Shown here: positions 52,674-60,905 of the stretch, one piece after another
Position numbering within the stretch: position 1 is the stretch's first letter
Layout of the letters: each line of letters starts with the position of its first letter
Assembly (NCBI GenBank): GCA_963795795.1
Contig: CAWCJS010000016.1
Coordinates: forward strand, 1-64,000
DNA: 64,000 bases
Reading direction: 5' to 3'
Source: Palsa-504 sp963795795
GTDB lineage: Bacteria > Actinomycetota > Actinomycetes > Streptosporangiales > Streptosporangiaceae
The notes under the pieces: model-generated
What the model saw: only the letters and a program-made list of their open reading frames with translations
Told to the model about the DNA's origin: nothing
The model's database searches: none
Position numbers and translations under genes: made by a program

Positions 52674-55052
52674 ATGGTTACGTCGCTGCTGCGCAAGTCG
52701 ATCACCGACCTGAGCCGGCGCAGGTCCCGCACCTTCTTCGCGGCCGCGACCCTGGCCCTGGCCGTGGCCAGCATCGGCCTGTTCGCGACGCCGACGCTGA
52801 TGAACCGCGCGATGAGCGCCGAGGTCGCGGCCGACCGGCTGCCCGACCTGACGATCTATACGCACCCGCTCGTGCTCGATCAGGCCCAGCTGGCCGCGCT
52901 GGCCGCGGTGCCGAACGTCCGTGCCGTCGAGCCGCGGTCGCTGTTCGGCGGCCGGGTCTACATCGGCGCCCGCCGCGCGTTCGCCCAGGTCCTCGGGATC
53001 CCGGACCTCACCCGGCAGGCTGTGAACGTCGTACATGTCGCCTCGGGTGCCGCGCCGGGAACGGGCGCGGTCCTGACCGACGTGCAGAACGCCAGGCAGG
53101 GGCTGCTTGACGTGCAGGCCGGGCAGACGGTGCAGATCATCGCCGCCGACGGGGCAGTGCGCTCGCTGCAGGTCAGCGGCGAGGGCCGCAACCTCGACGG
53201 CGGCGAGACCGTCACCTCCGCCGGCGTGATCGTGCTGTATGCCACGCCGGCAACCGTGGCGTCGCTGAGCCGGACCCCCGGCTACGACGAGCTGTTCTTC
53301 ACTCTCGCCGATACCCGCCCGGCCGCGGTCACCGCGACGACCGCCGCGATCCGCCGCACGCTCGCCGCGGTCCCCGGCTTCACCGGTTTCACCGACCTGC
53401 CGCAGGTGCGGGCCGCGGGTGACTGGCCAGGCAAGTCCAGCTTCCAGAACGCCTCGAAGTTCCTGTACGTGATCACCCTGCTCGCGCTGCTCTCGGCGCT
53501 CGTGCTGATCTCGAACACGGTGACGACGCTGGTCGCGGAGCAGACGTCCGAGATCGGGATCATGAAGGCGGTCGGCGGGCGCCGGCGGCAGATCGCCGCG
53601 GTCTACCTGAAGACTGCGTTGCTGCTCGGCGCACTGGGAACGGTGGCAGGGGTCGTCCTCGGGATCGTGCTCGCCTACGTCCTGACCGACTACTTCGGCT
53701 CGACGTTCTACGCGGTGGGCGTCGGCTTCGGCATTGACTGGGCCATCGTGCTCATCAGCGCGTTGGTGGGACTGGTCGGTCCCCCGCTGGCCGCGCTGCC
53801 TGCGATCCGGCGCGCCGTCCGGATGCCGGTGCGGGACGCCCTGGAAGCGACAGGCTCGGCGGTCGGCGGCCAGGACGCTGGCGACAGGCTGCTGCGCCGG
53901 GTGCGCTTCCTGCCCCGCCCGGCGCAGATCGGGCTGCGCAACGTCGGCCGGCGTCGGCGGCGCAGCCTGTCCACCGCGCTGGTGGTCGCGCTCGCCGTCG
54001 GCACCCTGCTCGCGGTGCTCGGCCTCGCCGCCGCGATCAGCAGCGCAAGCCGCGGCTCGTGGGCAGACCACGGCGAGGACGTCAAGATCGACGCGGTGAT
54101 GGGCCATCAGCTCGACGCCCGCGCCGCGGCGCTGATCCGCGCCATCCCCGGCGTAGCGGCTGTGGAGCCGATGTTCGTGACCGACGTCAAGCTCGACGGC
54201 AAGGACGCCAGGATCTGGGCCGTGCAGCAGGCGACGATGTTCCACTACCGGCTCGCTGCCGGACGCTGGTACACCCCCGCCGAGCAACAGGCCCGAGCCC
54301 ATGTCGCCGTCATCGAGCACGACATCGCCCAGACCACCGGAACCCGGCTCGGCGACAGCATCACCGTCCAGACCGCCGTCGGCCCGGCTAGCTTCCGGGT
54401 GATCGGCATCTCGGCCAACCAGCAGGAATCCGGCACCGCGCTGTTCGTGCCGTTGACCACGATGCATGCGCTGATGACCGGCATGCCCGCCGACGCCAAC
54501 GACTACTGGGTCCAGACCACCTCACACAACCACGCGTTCATCGACCGCACCACCACCCGCATCGAAGACACGCTCACGGCCCACGGCTACGACGTCAGCA
54601 GCGAAATCGTTTACGTCAGGCTGGCGGACGAGATCGCCAGCTACCGCACCCAGACCACCGCGCTCGCCGTGGTCGGCCTGCTCGTGGTCGCGATCAGCAT
54701 GGCCGGCCTGGCCAGCGCACTGACCATGAGCGTCCTCGAGCGCACCCGTGAGATCGGCATCCTCCGCTGCATCGGCGCCCGCGCCCGCGACGTCCGCCGC
54801 ATCTTCGTCGCCGAAACCCTCACCCTCGCCACCGCAGGCTGGCTGATCGGGATCCCGCTCGGCTACCTGCTCGACCGGTTCCTGGTCTGGCTGGTCAAGG
54901 CGGCCCTCAATCAAAGCCTCACGTTCGCCTTCCCGGCCTGGAACCTCGCGCTCACCCTCGCCGGAACCATCCTGCTCGCACTCCTGATCACGCTCGTGCC
55001 GATCAGGCGCGCCACCCACCTCCGGCCCGGCACCGCGCTGCGCTACGCATAG
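52674..55052 (+). CDS. ABC transporter permease, two FtsX/MacB modules
   Basis: 792 residues, GAGGAGG before ATG. One N-terminal helix (~25-45), a large external domain, three helices (~260-370, ALLSALVLISNTVTTLVAEQTSEIGIMKAVGG), a second module with helix ~430 and external domain, and three final helices with the MSVLERTREIGILRCIGA motif. Typical fused actinobacterial MacB-like permease of 2x4 helices. No defects seen. Confidence 0.9.
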   Translation: MVTSLLRKSITDLSRRRSRTFFAAATLALAVASIGLFATPTLMNRAMSAEVAADRLPDLTIYTHPLVLDQAQLAALAAVPNVRAVEPRSLFGGRVYIGARRAFAQVLGIPDLTRQAVNVVHVASGAAPGTGAVLTDVQNARQGLLDVQAGQTVQIIAADGAVRSLQVSGEGRNLDGGETVTSAGVIVLYATPATVASLSRTPGYDELFFTLADTRPAAVTATTAAIRRTLAAVPGFTGFTDLPQVRAAGDWPGKSSFQNASKFLYVITLLALLSALVLISNTVTTLVAEQTSEIGIMKAVGGRRRQIAAVYLKTALLLGALGTVAGVVLGIVLAYVLTDYFGSTFYAVGVGFGIDWAIVLISALVGLVGPPLAALPAIRRAVRMPVRDALEATGSAVGGQDAGDRLLRRVRFLPRPAQIGLRNVGRRRRRSLSTALVVALAVGTLLAVLGLAAAISSASRGSWADHGEDVKIDAVMGHQLDARAAALIRAIPGVAAVEPMFVTDVKLDGKDARIWAVQQATMFHYRLAAGRWYTPAEQQARAHVAVIEHDIAQTTGTRLGDSITVQTAVGPASFRVIGISANQQESGTALFVPLTTMHALMTGMPADANDYWVQTTSHNHAFIDRTTTRIEDTLTAHGYDVSSEIVYVRLADEIASYRTQTTALAVVGLLVVAISMAGLASALTMSVLERTREIGILRCIGARARDVRRIFVAETLTLATAGWLIGIPLGYLLDRFLVWLVKAALNQSLTFAFPAWNLALTLAGTILLALLITLVPIRRATHLRPGTALRYA

Positions 55053-55152
55053 CAGACGCACGCTCTCGCCCGCAGGCATCGATGACTACGAGCACAATGG
55101 CAGCCGACTAGAAAGCCCGACGAGTCGTGGGCGTCCATGGGCATCTTTGTCG

Positions 55153-55648
55153 GTGACGGCACCGGCCGCCCCGGCCACAAGTCCGGCTCCGGTCACCCCG
55201 GTAACTACGCCCGCAGGTCCGCCGAGCTGTCTGACCACGGCGCTGACCGCGTCGCTCGGCCCCGGGAGCGGAGCGGCAGGCAGCAGTTACTACCCGATCG
55301 AGTTCACCAACGTCTCCGGCACGACCTGCTCGCTGTACGGATACCCGGGTGTCTCCTTCGCCGCACCTCCGGCGCTCAGGTCGGTGCGGCCGCGGCCGAA
55401 GACCCCACCTACCCGCGGCTGCTGGTCACCTGACGCCTGGCAGCACCGTACACGCCGAGCTGAGGATCACCGACGCCCAGAATTACCCGCCGCCTACCTG
55501 CATTCCTGCCAGCATGCACCGGCTCAGGGTCTTCCCGCCAGGCCAGACCAGCGCCCTATATATCACCCTGAGCGCCATGGCCTGCTCGAGCACCTCGGTG
55601 CAGATCCTCTCGGTCCAGACCGTCCAGCCAGGCAGTGGAAATGAATGA
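55153..55648 (+). pseudogene. DUF4232-type secreted protein, broken by two frameshifts
   Basis: Three frames must be joined: SCLTTALTASLGPGSGAAGSSYYPIEF and CSLYGYPGVSF, then after ~55370 SGAQVGAAAAEDPTYPRLLVT, then after ~55430 LTPGSTVHAELRITDAQNYPPPTC to the end. Each join needs one extra base (e.g. ACCTG for ACCCTG). The pattern with paired cysteines is DUF4232, usually secreted. No signal peptide or clear start is found (GTG 55153 is a guess), so the 5' end may be damaged too. Confidence 0.6.
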
Positions 55649-55698
55649 CGGCTTCTCGCCGGGCAGCATCCGCCCCAACTCAGGCCGGAAAGGAGCGC

Positions 55699-56436
55699 AT
55701 GATGCGCCATCACAAAGTCGGTGAGGTCATGACGGCCGATCCGGTGACGGTTACCCCGCCCACCCCGCTGAAGTACGTAGCTGACCTCCTGGTCAAGCAG
55801 CAGGTCGCTGCCATACCGGTGGTAAGCCTCCAGCGCAAGGTCCTCGGCATCATTACCGAGACGGACCTGCTCAGGAAGGAAGAGCTCCAGCGGGATCCGG
55901 ACGCCTCGCACTCGGTTCACCTGAACTACCGGGCGCGGCGGGACATGGTCACCGCACAGACCGCCGGGGAGATCATGAGCCTGGTCCCGGTGACGGTCCG
56001 GCCGGACGGCACCGTGGCCGAGGCAGCCCGTCTGATGGACAGGCACAACGTCACCTGCCTGCCGGCGACCGACGAGAACGGGAAGCTACTCGGCATGGTC
56101 GGCCCGCGGAACATTCTCCGGGTTTTCCTCCGGCCCGACGAGGAGATCCGGGCTAAGATCATCAGGGACGTCCTGGTCGGCTACTTCGGCACTAACCCGG
56201 CCCTCGTGCAGGTCGAGGTGACTGACGGGGTGGTGCGGCTGTCCGGCGAACTCGAGCGCAAAAGCATGCTGGATTTCATCCGGTCGCAGGTCCGCGCCGT
56301 CGACGGGGTCATCGGCGTGGAAGGTGAGTTCGGCTACGCCATCGATGACACCAAGCCGCGCCACGCTCCGGAGCAAGACGAATCGCCCATGATCCGCGGT
56401 CCCTACCCTCCGTTGGCATCGCGCAGGCTGATGTAA
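55699..56436 (+). CDS. CBS-pair plus BON-domain protein
   Basis: 245 residues from ATG 55699 (AAGGAG upstream; ATG 55702 also possible). CBS motifs at ~8-60 (VGEVMTADPVTVTPPTPLKYVADLLVKQQVAAIPVV) and ~92-145 (AGEIMSLVPVTVRPDGTVAEAARLMDRHNVTCLPA), then BON ~150-215 (LVQVEVTDGVVRLSGELERKS). CBS pairs bind adenine nucleotides or zinc; BON domains bind membranes. A CBS protein (Hrp1) is in the mycobacterial DosR regulon. No box seen directly upstream. Confidence 0.9.
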   Translation: MMRHHKVGEVMTADPVTVTPPTPLKYVADLLVKQQVAAIPVVSLQRKVLGIITETDLLRKEELQRDPDASHSVHLNYRARRDMVTAQTAGEIMSLVPVTVRPDGTVAEAARLMDRHNVTCLPATDENGKLLGMVGPRNILRVFLRPDEEIRAKIIRDVLVGYFGTNPALVQVEVTDGVVRLSGELERKSMLDFIRSQVRAVDGVIGVEGEFGYAIDDTKPRHAPEQDESPMIRGPYPPLASRRLM

Positions 56437-56484
56437 CGCAGCCGCAGGGGACTCGGCCTGGCACGGTCGGCCAGGTGACACAGG

Positions 56485-56498
56485 CGGACCTTCGTCCC
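56485..56498. promoter_or_regulatory. DosR-type box upstream of second flavoprotein
   Basis: CGGACCTTCGTCCC, one mismatch at the first base, 80 bp before the ATG at 56578. Confidence 0.6.
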
Positions 56499-56577
56499 TA
56501 GCGCGAGGCTGACGCCTGCGATGAGATGAAGGCTTGCCACACCAGCGGGAGGGATTCACCTGCTATGACGGTCTCCG

Positions 56578-57006
56578 ATGCCCCCTGACGGGTCCGTGCT
56601 GGAGGAACTGTCCAGGGCGGAATGCCTGCGGCTGCTGGCCGCCGTGCCGATCGGGCGGATCTCCTATACTCGCCGGGCTCTGCCTGCCGTCGAGCCGGTG
56701 AACTTTGTCCTCGACGACGAAGCGATCGTGTTCAGGACGAATGCGGGCGGGAAGCTCGCCGAGGCCGTCCGCCGTGCCGTCGTGGCCTTCCAGGCCGACG
56801 AACTCGATCTGGTCCTGCGGTCCGGTTGGAGCGTCACCGTGGTCGGCCGCTGCGAGGAGATGACCGACGCCGAGGGCATCGCCCGGCTGGACAAGCTCGG
56901 CCTGGATTCGTGGGCGCCGGGAGCCCGGGACCATTTCATCCGCATCGAGCCCGCCATCGTGACCGGGCAGTGGCTGCGCGGCGCCGGGGAGTCTCAACGC
57001 GATTAA
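56578..57006 (+). CDS. Pyridoxamine 5'-phosphate oxidase-like protein (paralogue)
   Basis: 142 residues, clear paralogue of 13838-14293: LSRAECLRLLAAVPIGRISYTRRALPAVEPVNFVL, GGKLAEAVRRAVVAFQAD, WSVTVVGRCEEMTD and HFIRIEPAIVTGQWL align without gaps. FMN-binding split-barrel fold; likely low-oxygen flavoprotein. Ends exactly where the duplicated segment starts. Confidence 0.82.
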   Translation: MPPDGSVLEELSRAECLRLLAAVPIGRISYTRRALPAVEPVNFVLDDEAIVFRTNAGGKLAEAVRRAVVAFQADELDLVLRSGWSVTVVGRCEEMTDAEGIARLDKLGLDSWAPGARDHFIRIEPAIVTGQWLRGAGESQRD

Positions 57007-57028
57007 AGGTCGCTGGTCACCGCCGGAT

Positions 57029-57042
57029 GGGACCATCGGCCC
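57029..57042. promoter_or_regulatory. DosR-type box upstream of hsp20
   Basis: GGGACCATCGGCCC, resembling the hspX box of M. tuberculosis (GGGACTTTCGGCCC). It is 200 bp before the hsp20 ATG, farther than other boxes here; the 57043-57241 leader holds the block shared with the 51.2 kb copy. Confidence 0.55.
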
Positions 57043-57241
57043 TGCCGGGCGCGGTAGCGAGGCGATGGCATGGAAGCGACGGGAAGGACCCGTAGCGAGG
57101 ACGCGGAGTTACGGACCTGGCCGGCGGCACGGCCTCCGGCCGCACGGCTCGGTCCGCACACCGCGCAATCGGGATCCGCGAGAAGCCGGATGGGTCCTTC
57201 CCGCCGCACCGATCAGCAACCAGCAGAGAAAGGCAGATCAG

Positions 57242-57687
57242 ATGAGCACTCTGCTACTACACAGGGATCCCAAGACCATCGTCCCGGACCTGGTGGACTG
57301 GTTCGAGGAGCCGTTCCTCACGCTCCGTCCCTACCTGGGCCAGCCGATCAAGATCGAGGAGTACGTCGAGGGTGACCACTACCTGATCCGGGCGGAACTG
57401 GCCGGGATCGACCCGGAGAAGGACGTCGAGATCATGGTCGGATCCGGGTACCTGACCATCCGCGCGGAGCGGTCGGACAAGATCGAGGGCAAGCACCGGT
57501 CGGAGTTCCGGTACGGCTCGTTCAGCCGCGTGCTCAGCCTGCCGGTCAACGCGGACGAGGACGCGGTCGCCGCCAGCTACCACGACGGCATCCTCACGAT
57601 CTCCGTCGGGCTGAAGACCGAGCAAAAGGCATCGGCCAAGAAGATCGAGGTCACAAGGACAAGATCGAGGTCACCAAGGACAAGTAG
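57242..57687 (+). CDS. Hsp20/alpha-crystallin (HspX-like), one frameshift at the 3' end
   Basis: 148 residues after repair (HspX is 144). Alpha-crystallin domain ~40-130: YLIRAELAGIDPEKDVEIMVGSGYLTIRAERSDK, EFRYGSFSRVLSLPVNADEDAVAASYHDGILTISVGL. HspX is the classic DosR-regulon chaperone, holding unfolded proteins in dormancy. At the end a ~20-bp unit (AAGATCGAGGTCAC...) is present twice with one C missing in the first, throwing the frame; restoring it gives KIEVTKDKIEVTKDK and a stop at 57687. Unrepaired, the frame runs to 57829. Confidence 0.88.
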
Positions 57688-57830
57688 GATCCTGGCGCCA
57701 CGAGGCTGGCCGCGTCCCACGGGGCGCGGCCACTGCCGTTCGGCCTGGACCGTCATAATCATCTTGCGGCTAGCGCCCAGTCGGACGCCCGCACTTCACC
57801 GAAATGCACGGACGACGAAATGCAGCTGAT

Positions 57831-59618
57831 ATGACGCACAAGAACGAGCGGACCCTATCGGTTAAAGAGCTATCCCGGGTGGAGGGCGAGGGCGCGCTGT
57901 ACATCCGGGCCAGCGGCAACCGGGTCGAAGAGGCCCGCCTCGACATCTACGAGCCGCCCCGCTTCTTCGAGGCGTTCCTGCGCGGCCGGTCCTACACGGA
58001 GCCGCCGGACATCACCGCCCGGATCTGCGGCATCTGCCCGGTCGCCTACCAGATGAGCGCATGCCAGGCCATCGAGGCCGCCTGCGGCGTCACCGTCGAG
58101 GGCCCGATCGCCGAACTCCGCAGGCTGCTCTACTGCGGAGAGTGGATCGAGAGCCACGCGCTGCACATCTACCTGCTGCACGCGCCCGATTTCCTCGGCT
58201 ACCGCAGCGGGATCGAGATGGCCGCGGCCCGGCGCGACCTCATCGAGCGCGGCCTGGCCCTGAAGAAGGCCGGGAACGCCATCATGGAGGTGGTCGGCGG
58301 CCGGGCCATCCACCCGGTCAACGTCCGCGTCGGCGGCTTCTACCGGGCCCCCGCCCCGGCCGAACTCGCCGCGCTCACGGCCCCGCTCCGCCGCGCGCTC
58401 GACGACGCGCTGGCCACCGCCACCTGGGTCGCCGGGTTCGACTTCCCCGACCACGCGGCCCAGGCCGACCTGCTCGCGCTGTCCCAGCCCGGCACCTACC
58501 CGATCGAGCGGGGCACCGTGCAGACCCGCTCGGGCCTGGCGTTCCCCGCCGCCGGCTGGGACGAGCACGTGATCGAGGAGCAGGTCCCGCACTCCACCGC
58601 GCTGCACGCGCATCTGGCCGGCGGCGGCCGGTACCTGACCGGGCCGCTGGCCCGGTACTCGCTGAACTCGCGCTGGCTGTCCCCGCTCGCCCGCGAGGCC
58701 GCGCGCGCCGCCGGGCTCGGCCCGGCCTGCGACAACCCGTTCCGCAGCATCATCGTGCGCGCCGTGGAGACGGTGTACGCGGTCGAGGAGGCGCTGCGGC
58801 TCATCGCGGCCTACGAGCCGCCCGATCCCCCGGCCGCCGAGGTGCCGCCGCGGGCCGGCACCGGGCACGGGGTGACCGAGGCGCCCAGGGGCACCCTGTA
58901 CCACCGGTACGAGATCGGCGCGGACGGCCTCATCGCCAGCGCCCGCATCGTTCCTCCCACGTCGCAGAACCAGGCGGCCATCGAGGCGGACCTGCGCGCC
59001 TTCGCGCAGGCCCGGCTCGGCCTGGATGACGCCGAGCTCACCCGCCAGTGCGAGCAGGCCATCCGCAACTACGATCCGTGCATATCCTGCTCGGCGCACT
59101 TCCTCGACCTGACCGTAGAAAGATCATTATTTGACCGAACGGACGGTGGTTCCCGTGTCCGATCCCGGCAGCGGGCCAGCGGTGGTGATCGGCATCGGCA
59201 ACGAGTTCCGCCGCGACGACGGTGCCGGGCCCGCGGTCATCGGCCAGCTGCGCGGGCGGGTGCCGGTCGGCGTGCGGCTGGTGGTCAACGACGGCGAGCC
59301 CACCCGGCTGATCGACGCCTGGACCGGGACCGCGCTCGCCGTGGTCGTCGACGCGGTCCGGGTCCTCGGGTCCGAGCCGCCGCACCCGGGCCAGGTCCAC
59401 CGTTTCGTGGTGGACCGGCCGGGCACCGCCGCGGGTCAGGCGGCGAGCTCGCACGGCTTCGGCCTCGACGAGGCGGTCGCCCTGGCCATAGCCCTGGACC
59501 GGATGCCCGGCCGGCTGATCGTGCACGCCATCGAGGCGGCCGACCTGACCCAGGGCCCCGGCCTGACCCCGGCCGTGGCCGCCGCCGTCGAGATCGTGGC
59601 CGTCGCCATCCTCGATGA
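57831..59618 (+). CDS. [NiFe]-hydrogenase large (alpha) subunit, group 3-like
   Basis: Catalytic subunit binding the Ni-Fe site: L1 motif RICGICPVAYQ (Cys66, Cys69), L2 motif DPCISCSAH (Cys417, Cys420, His423). The YQMSACQAIEA form suggests cytoplasmic group 3b enzymes, known to be DosR-controlled in mycobacteria. Start ATG 57831 (alternative 57804). Oddities: no small, diaphorase or electron-transfer subunit gene is adjacent (hsp20 precedes it), and no stop follows the L2 motif; the frame stays open ~490 bases over the protease gene. The tail would be cleaved after His423 anyway. The 59040-59160 stretch is the same in the decayed copy, so this is not a simple read error. Confidence 0.8.
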   Translation: MTHKNERTLSVKELSRVEGEGALYIRASGNRVEEARLDIYEPPRFFEAFLRGRSYTEPPDITARICGICPVAYQMSACQAIEAACGVTVEGPIAELRRLLYCGEWIESHALHIYLLHAPDFLGYRSGIEMAAARRDLIERGLALKKAGNAIMEVVGGRAIHPVNVRVGGFYRAPAPAELAALTAPLRRALDDALATATWVAGFDFPDHAAQADLLALSQPGTYPIERGTVQTRSGLAFPAAGWDEHVIEEQVPHSTALHAHLAGGGRYLTGPLARYSLNSRWLSPLAREAARAAGLGPACDNPFRSIIVRAVETVYAVEEALRLIAAYEPPDPPAAEVPPRAGTGHGVTEAPRGTLYHRYEIGADGLIASARIVPPTSQNQAAIEADLRAFAQARLGLDDAELTRQCEQAIRNYDPCISCSAHFLDLTVERSLFDRTDGGSRVRSRQRASGGDRHRQRVPPRRRCRARGHRPAARAGAGRRAAGGQRRRAHPADRRLDRDRARRGRRRGPGPRVRAAAPGPGPPFRGGPAGHRRGSGGELARLRPRRGGRPGHSPGPDARPADRARHRGGRPDPGPRPDPGRGRRRRDRGRRHPR

Positions 59619-59679
59619 CCTCGCCGCGAGCCGTCCTGAACCCCGGTCAGCGGGAGGGCTCGACGACCGCTGCTCGTGA
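59131..59679 (+). CDS. Hydrogenase maturation protease (HycI/HoxW family)
   Basis: 182 residues from TTG 59131 (GAAAG seven bases upstream); GTG 59155 would give 174. VVIGIGNEFRRDDGAGPAVIGQL has the nickel-sensing Glu/Asp positions, VVDAVRVLG and SSHGFGLDEAVALA follow. It cleaves the C-terminal tail of the large subunit after nickel insertion. Overlaps the open tail of the large-subunit frame. Its last ~12 residues come from a 27-base repeat also found in the marR 3' end. Confidence 0.9.
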   Translation: MTERTVVPVSDPGSGPAVVIGIGNEFRRDDGAGPAVIGQLRGRVPVGVRLVVNDGEPTRLIDAWTGTALAVVVDAVRVLGSEPPHPGQVHRFVVDRPGTAAGQAASSHGFGLDEAVALAIALDRMPGRLIVHAIEAADLTQGPGLTPAVAAAVEIVAVAILDDLAASRPEPRSAGGLDDRCS

Positions 59680-59710
59680 ATCGCGGTCAGCGGGAAAGCT
59701 CGACGACCGC
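59644..59710. repeat. Direct repeat of 27 bases across convergent gene ends
   Basis: CGGTCAGCGGGAGGGCTCGA... at 59644-59670 recurs at 59684-59710 with two differences, 40 bp apart. The first is the end of the protease gene, the second the end of marR. Confidence 0.7.
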
Positions 59711-60136
59711 CGCGGCTGCCGCGTCCGTGGCCGCGGCCAGGAACGCGGCCACGGCCTCGCGCTGCCCGGCGGGCACCCCGGCCGCGAGCGCCCGGACCCG
59801 GGCGTGATACGCGGCGAGTCCCTCCGGCGCGTCCGCCGCCGCCCGCGGTGACAGCTCGATCAGCACGTAGCGCCGGTCGCCGGGATGCGGTCGGCGGTGC
59901 GCCCACCCGGCGCGCTCCAGCCGGTCGACCAGCATGGTGACCGCGCCGGAGGTCAGCGACAGCCGCTCACCGAGCTCACGCTGGGTCAGCGGGCCGTCCG
60001 CCTCCAGGTGCTCGAGCGCGTCGAGATCGGTGGCGCTGATGCGCGCCCGGCGGGCCAGGACGGCACGCATCCGGTCGCGCTGCAAGCCGAATCTCTGCAG
60101 GCTGCCTGCCAGGTCACCCGCCGGTTGAGTCGTCAT
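59687..60136 (-). CDS. MarR-family transcriptional regulator
   Basis: 149 residues. Winged helix ~35-105: ISATDLDALEHLEADGPLTQRELGERLSLTSGAVTMLVDRLERAGWAHRRPHPGDRRYVLIELS, a full MarR HTH and wing. Divergent from the methyltransferase with a 67-bp gap that contains a perfect inverted repeat, so it likely represses both genes until a ligand binds. Ligand unknown. Confidence 0.92.
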   Translation of the reverse strand: MTTQPAGDLAGSLQRFGLQRDRMRAVLARRARISATDLDALEHLEADGPLTQRELGERLSLTSGAVTMLVDRLERAGWAHRRPHPGDRRYVLIELSPRAAADAPEGLAAYHARVRALAAGVPAGQREAVAAFLAAATDAAAAAVVELSR

Positions 60137-60141
60137 TGAAC

Positions 60142-60166
60142 GCAGTATAGCAAGTCGCTATACTGC
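60142..60166. promoter_or_regulatory. MarR operator candidate
   Basis: GCAGTATAGC and GCTATACTGC, ten-base perfect arms around AAGTC. A second imperfect repeat (TAGTAG-TTAAG-CTACTTA, ~60169-60186) follows, so two dimers could bind. Its TA-rich makeup stands out from the surrounding GC-rich DNA. Confidence 0.7.
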
Positions 60167-60203
60167 TTAGTAGTTAAGCTACTTAGTCGCAGAGGTGATA
60201 ACG

Positions 60204-60797
60204 GTGAAGAAGCTATCAGAGCGGGCCTGGCACACCATCACCGTGGCGTCGATGACCGTGGGGCGCGGCTCGCTGGCGCGGGCCGCCGCCGACGCGGCGG
60301 AGCTGACCCCCGCCGACCGCGTCGTCGACGTCGGCTGCGGACCCGGCGCCGCCGTGCGGTGCGCCGCCCGGCGCGCCGCCACCGCGACCGGCATCGACCC
60401 CGATCCCGCCATGCTGCGGCTCGCGCGCTGGATCACGGCGCTGCGGCGATCGCCGAACGTCGACTGGCTCGAGGGCCGGGCCGAGAAGCTGCCCCTGGCG
60501 GACGCCCAGGCCACCGTGGCCTGGGCGATCAACTCGGTTCACCACTGGGAAGACCGCGGCGCCGGAATCGGCGAGGCCTGGCGCATCCTCGCCCCGGACG
60601 GGCGCCTGGTGCTCGTCGAACGCCAGGCCAAGCCGGGAGCGCGCGGCCACGCCGCCCACGGCCTCACCCGCGACCAGGCCGAGGATCTCACCCGTGAGCT
60701 GACCGCCGCCGGCTTCGACCAGGTGCGAATGGACCTCATTGAGCCCGGCCACCGGACCCTGCTTGCCATCCGTGGCGCGAAGGCGCCCGCAGCCTGA
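60204..60797 (+). CDS. Class I SAM-dependent methyltransferase
   Basis: 197 residues from GTG 60204 with AGAGG eight bases upstream (GTG 60195 possible). Motif I VVDVGCGPGAAVRCA, acidic GIDPDPAML, AWAINSVHHWED and RILAPDGRLVLVERQ are Rossmann-type methyltransferase steps. The substrate is unknown; ubiE/arsM-like small-molecule methylation is typical. Divergent from marR and probably its main target. Confidence 0.88.
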   Translation: MKKLSERAWHTITVASMTVGRGSLARAAADAAELTPADRVVDVGCGPGAAVRCAARRAATATGIDPDPAMLRLARWITALRRSPNVDWLEGRAEKLPLADAQATVAWAINSVHHWEDRGAGIGEAWRILAPDGRLVLVERQAKPGARGHAAHGLTRDQAEDLTRELTAAGFDQVRMDLIEPGHRTLLAIRGAKAPAA

Positions 60798-60809
60798 GCC
60801 CGGCCAGGT

Positions 60810-60823
60810 TGGACGTTGGTCCC
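60810..60823. promoter_or_regulatory. DosR-type box upstream of flavodoxin
   Basis: TGGACGTTGGTCCC, one mismatch at the first base, 83 bp before the flavodoxin ATG and just after the methyltransferase stop. Confidence 0.6.
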
Positions 60824-60905
60824 GGCCCTGCGGGACCCACGCCCCTGGCCGGGCGGCCCCAGGGTGACTGTGCTGGAAGCGATGACTTCAAGGGACGTGA
60901 TCAAC

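Larger units (their letters stand above)
57006..59325. repeat. Parent copy of the duplicated Hsp20/hydrogenase segment
   Basis: Intact version of the segment partly repeated at 51181-51717. Direct orientation, ~5.8 kb apart. The two deletion joints in the other copy fall at CCGC (57137 region to 58015) and at the 12-base repeat GGCCATCGAGGC (58067-58078 and 58976-58987). Confidence 0.85.

Noticed and set aside
57070..57241. Small protein MEATGRTRS... in the hsp20 leader, shared with the 51.2 kb copy
   Set aside because: The frame is not kept between the two copies (3-4 bases differ after GACCCGTAG) and codon use is not coding-like; shared because of the duplication.
57804..57830. Earlier ATG for the hydrogenase large subunit
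   Set aside because: Adds nine residues unlike the family start; ATG 57831 gives the usual THKNERTLSV lead. Not excluded.
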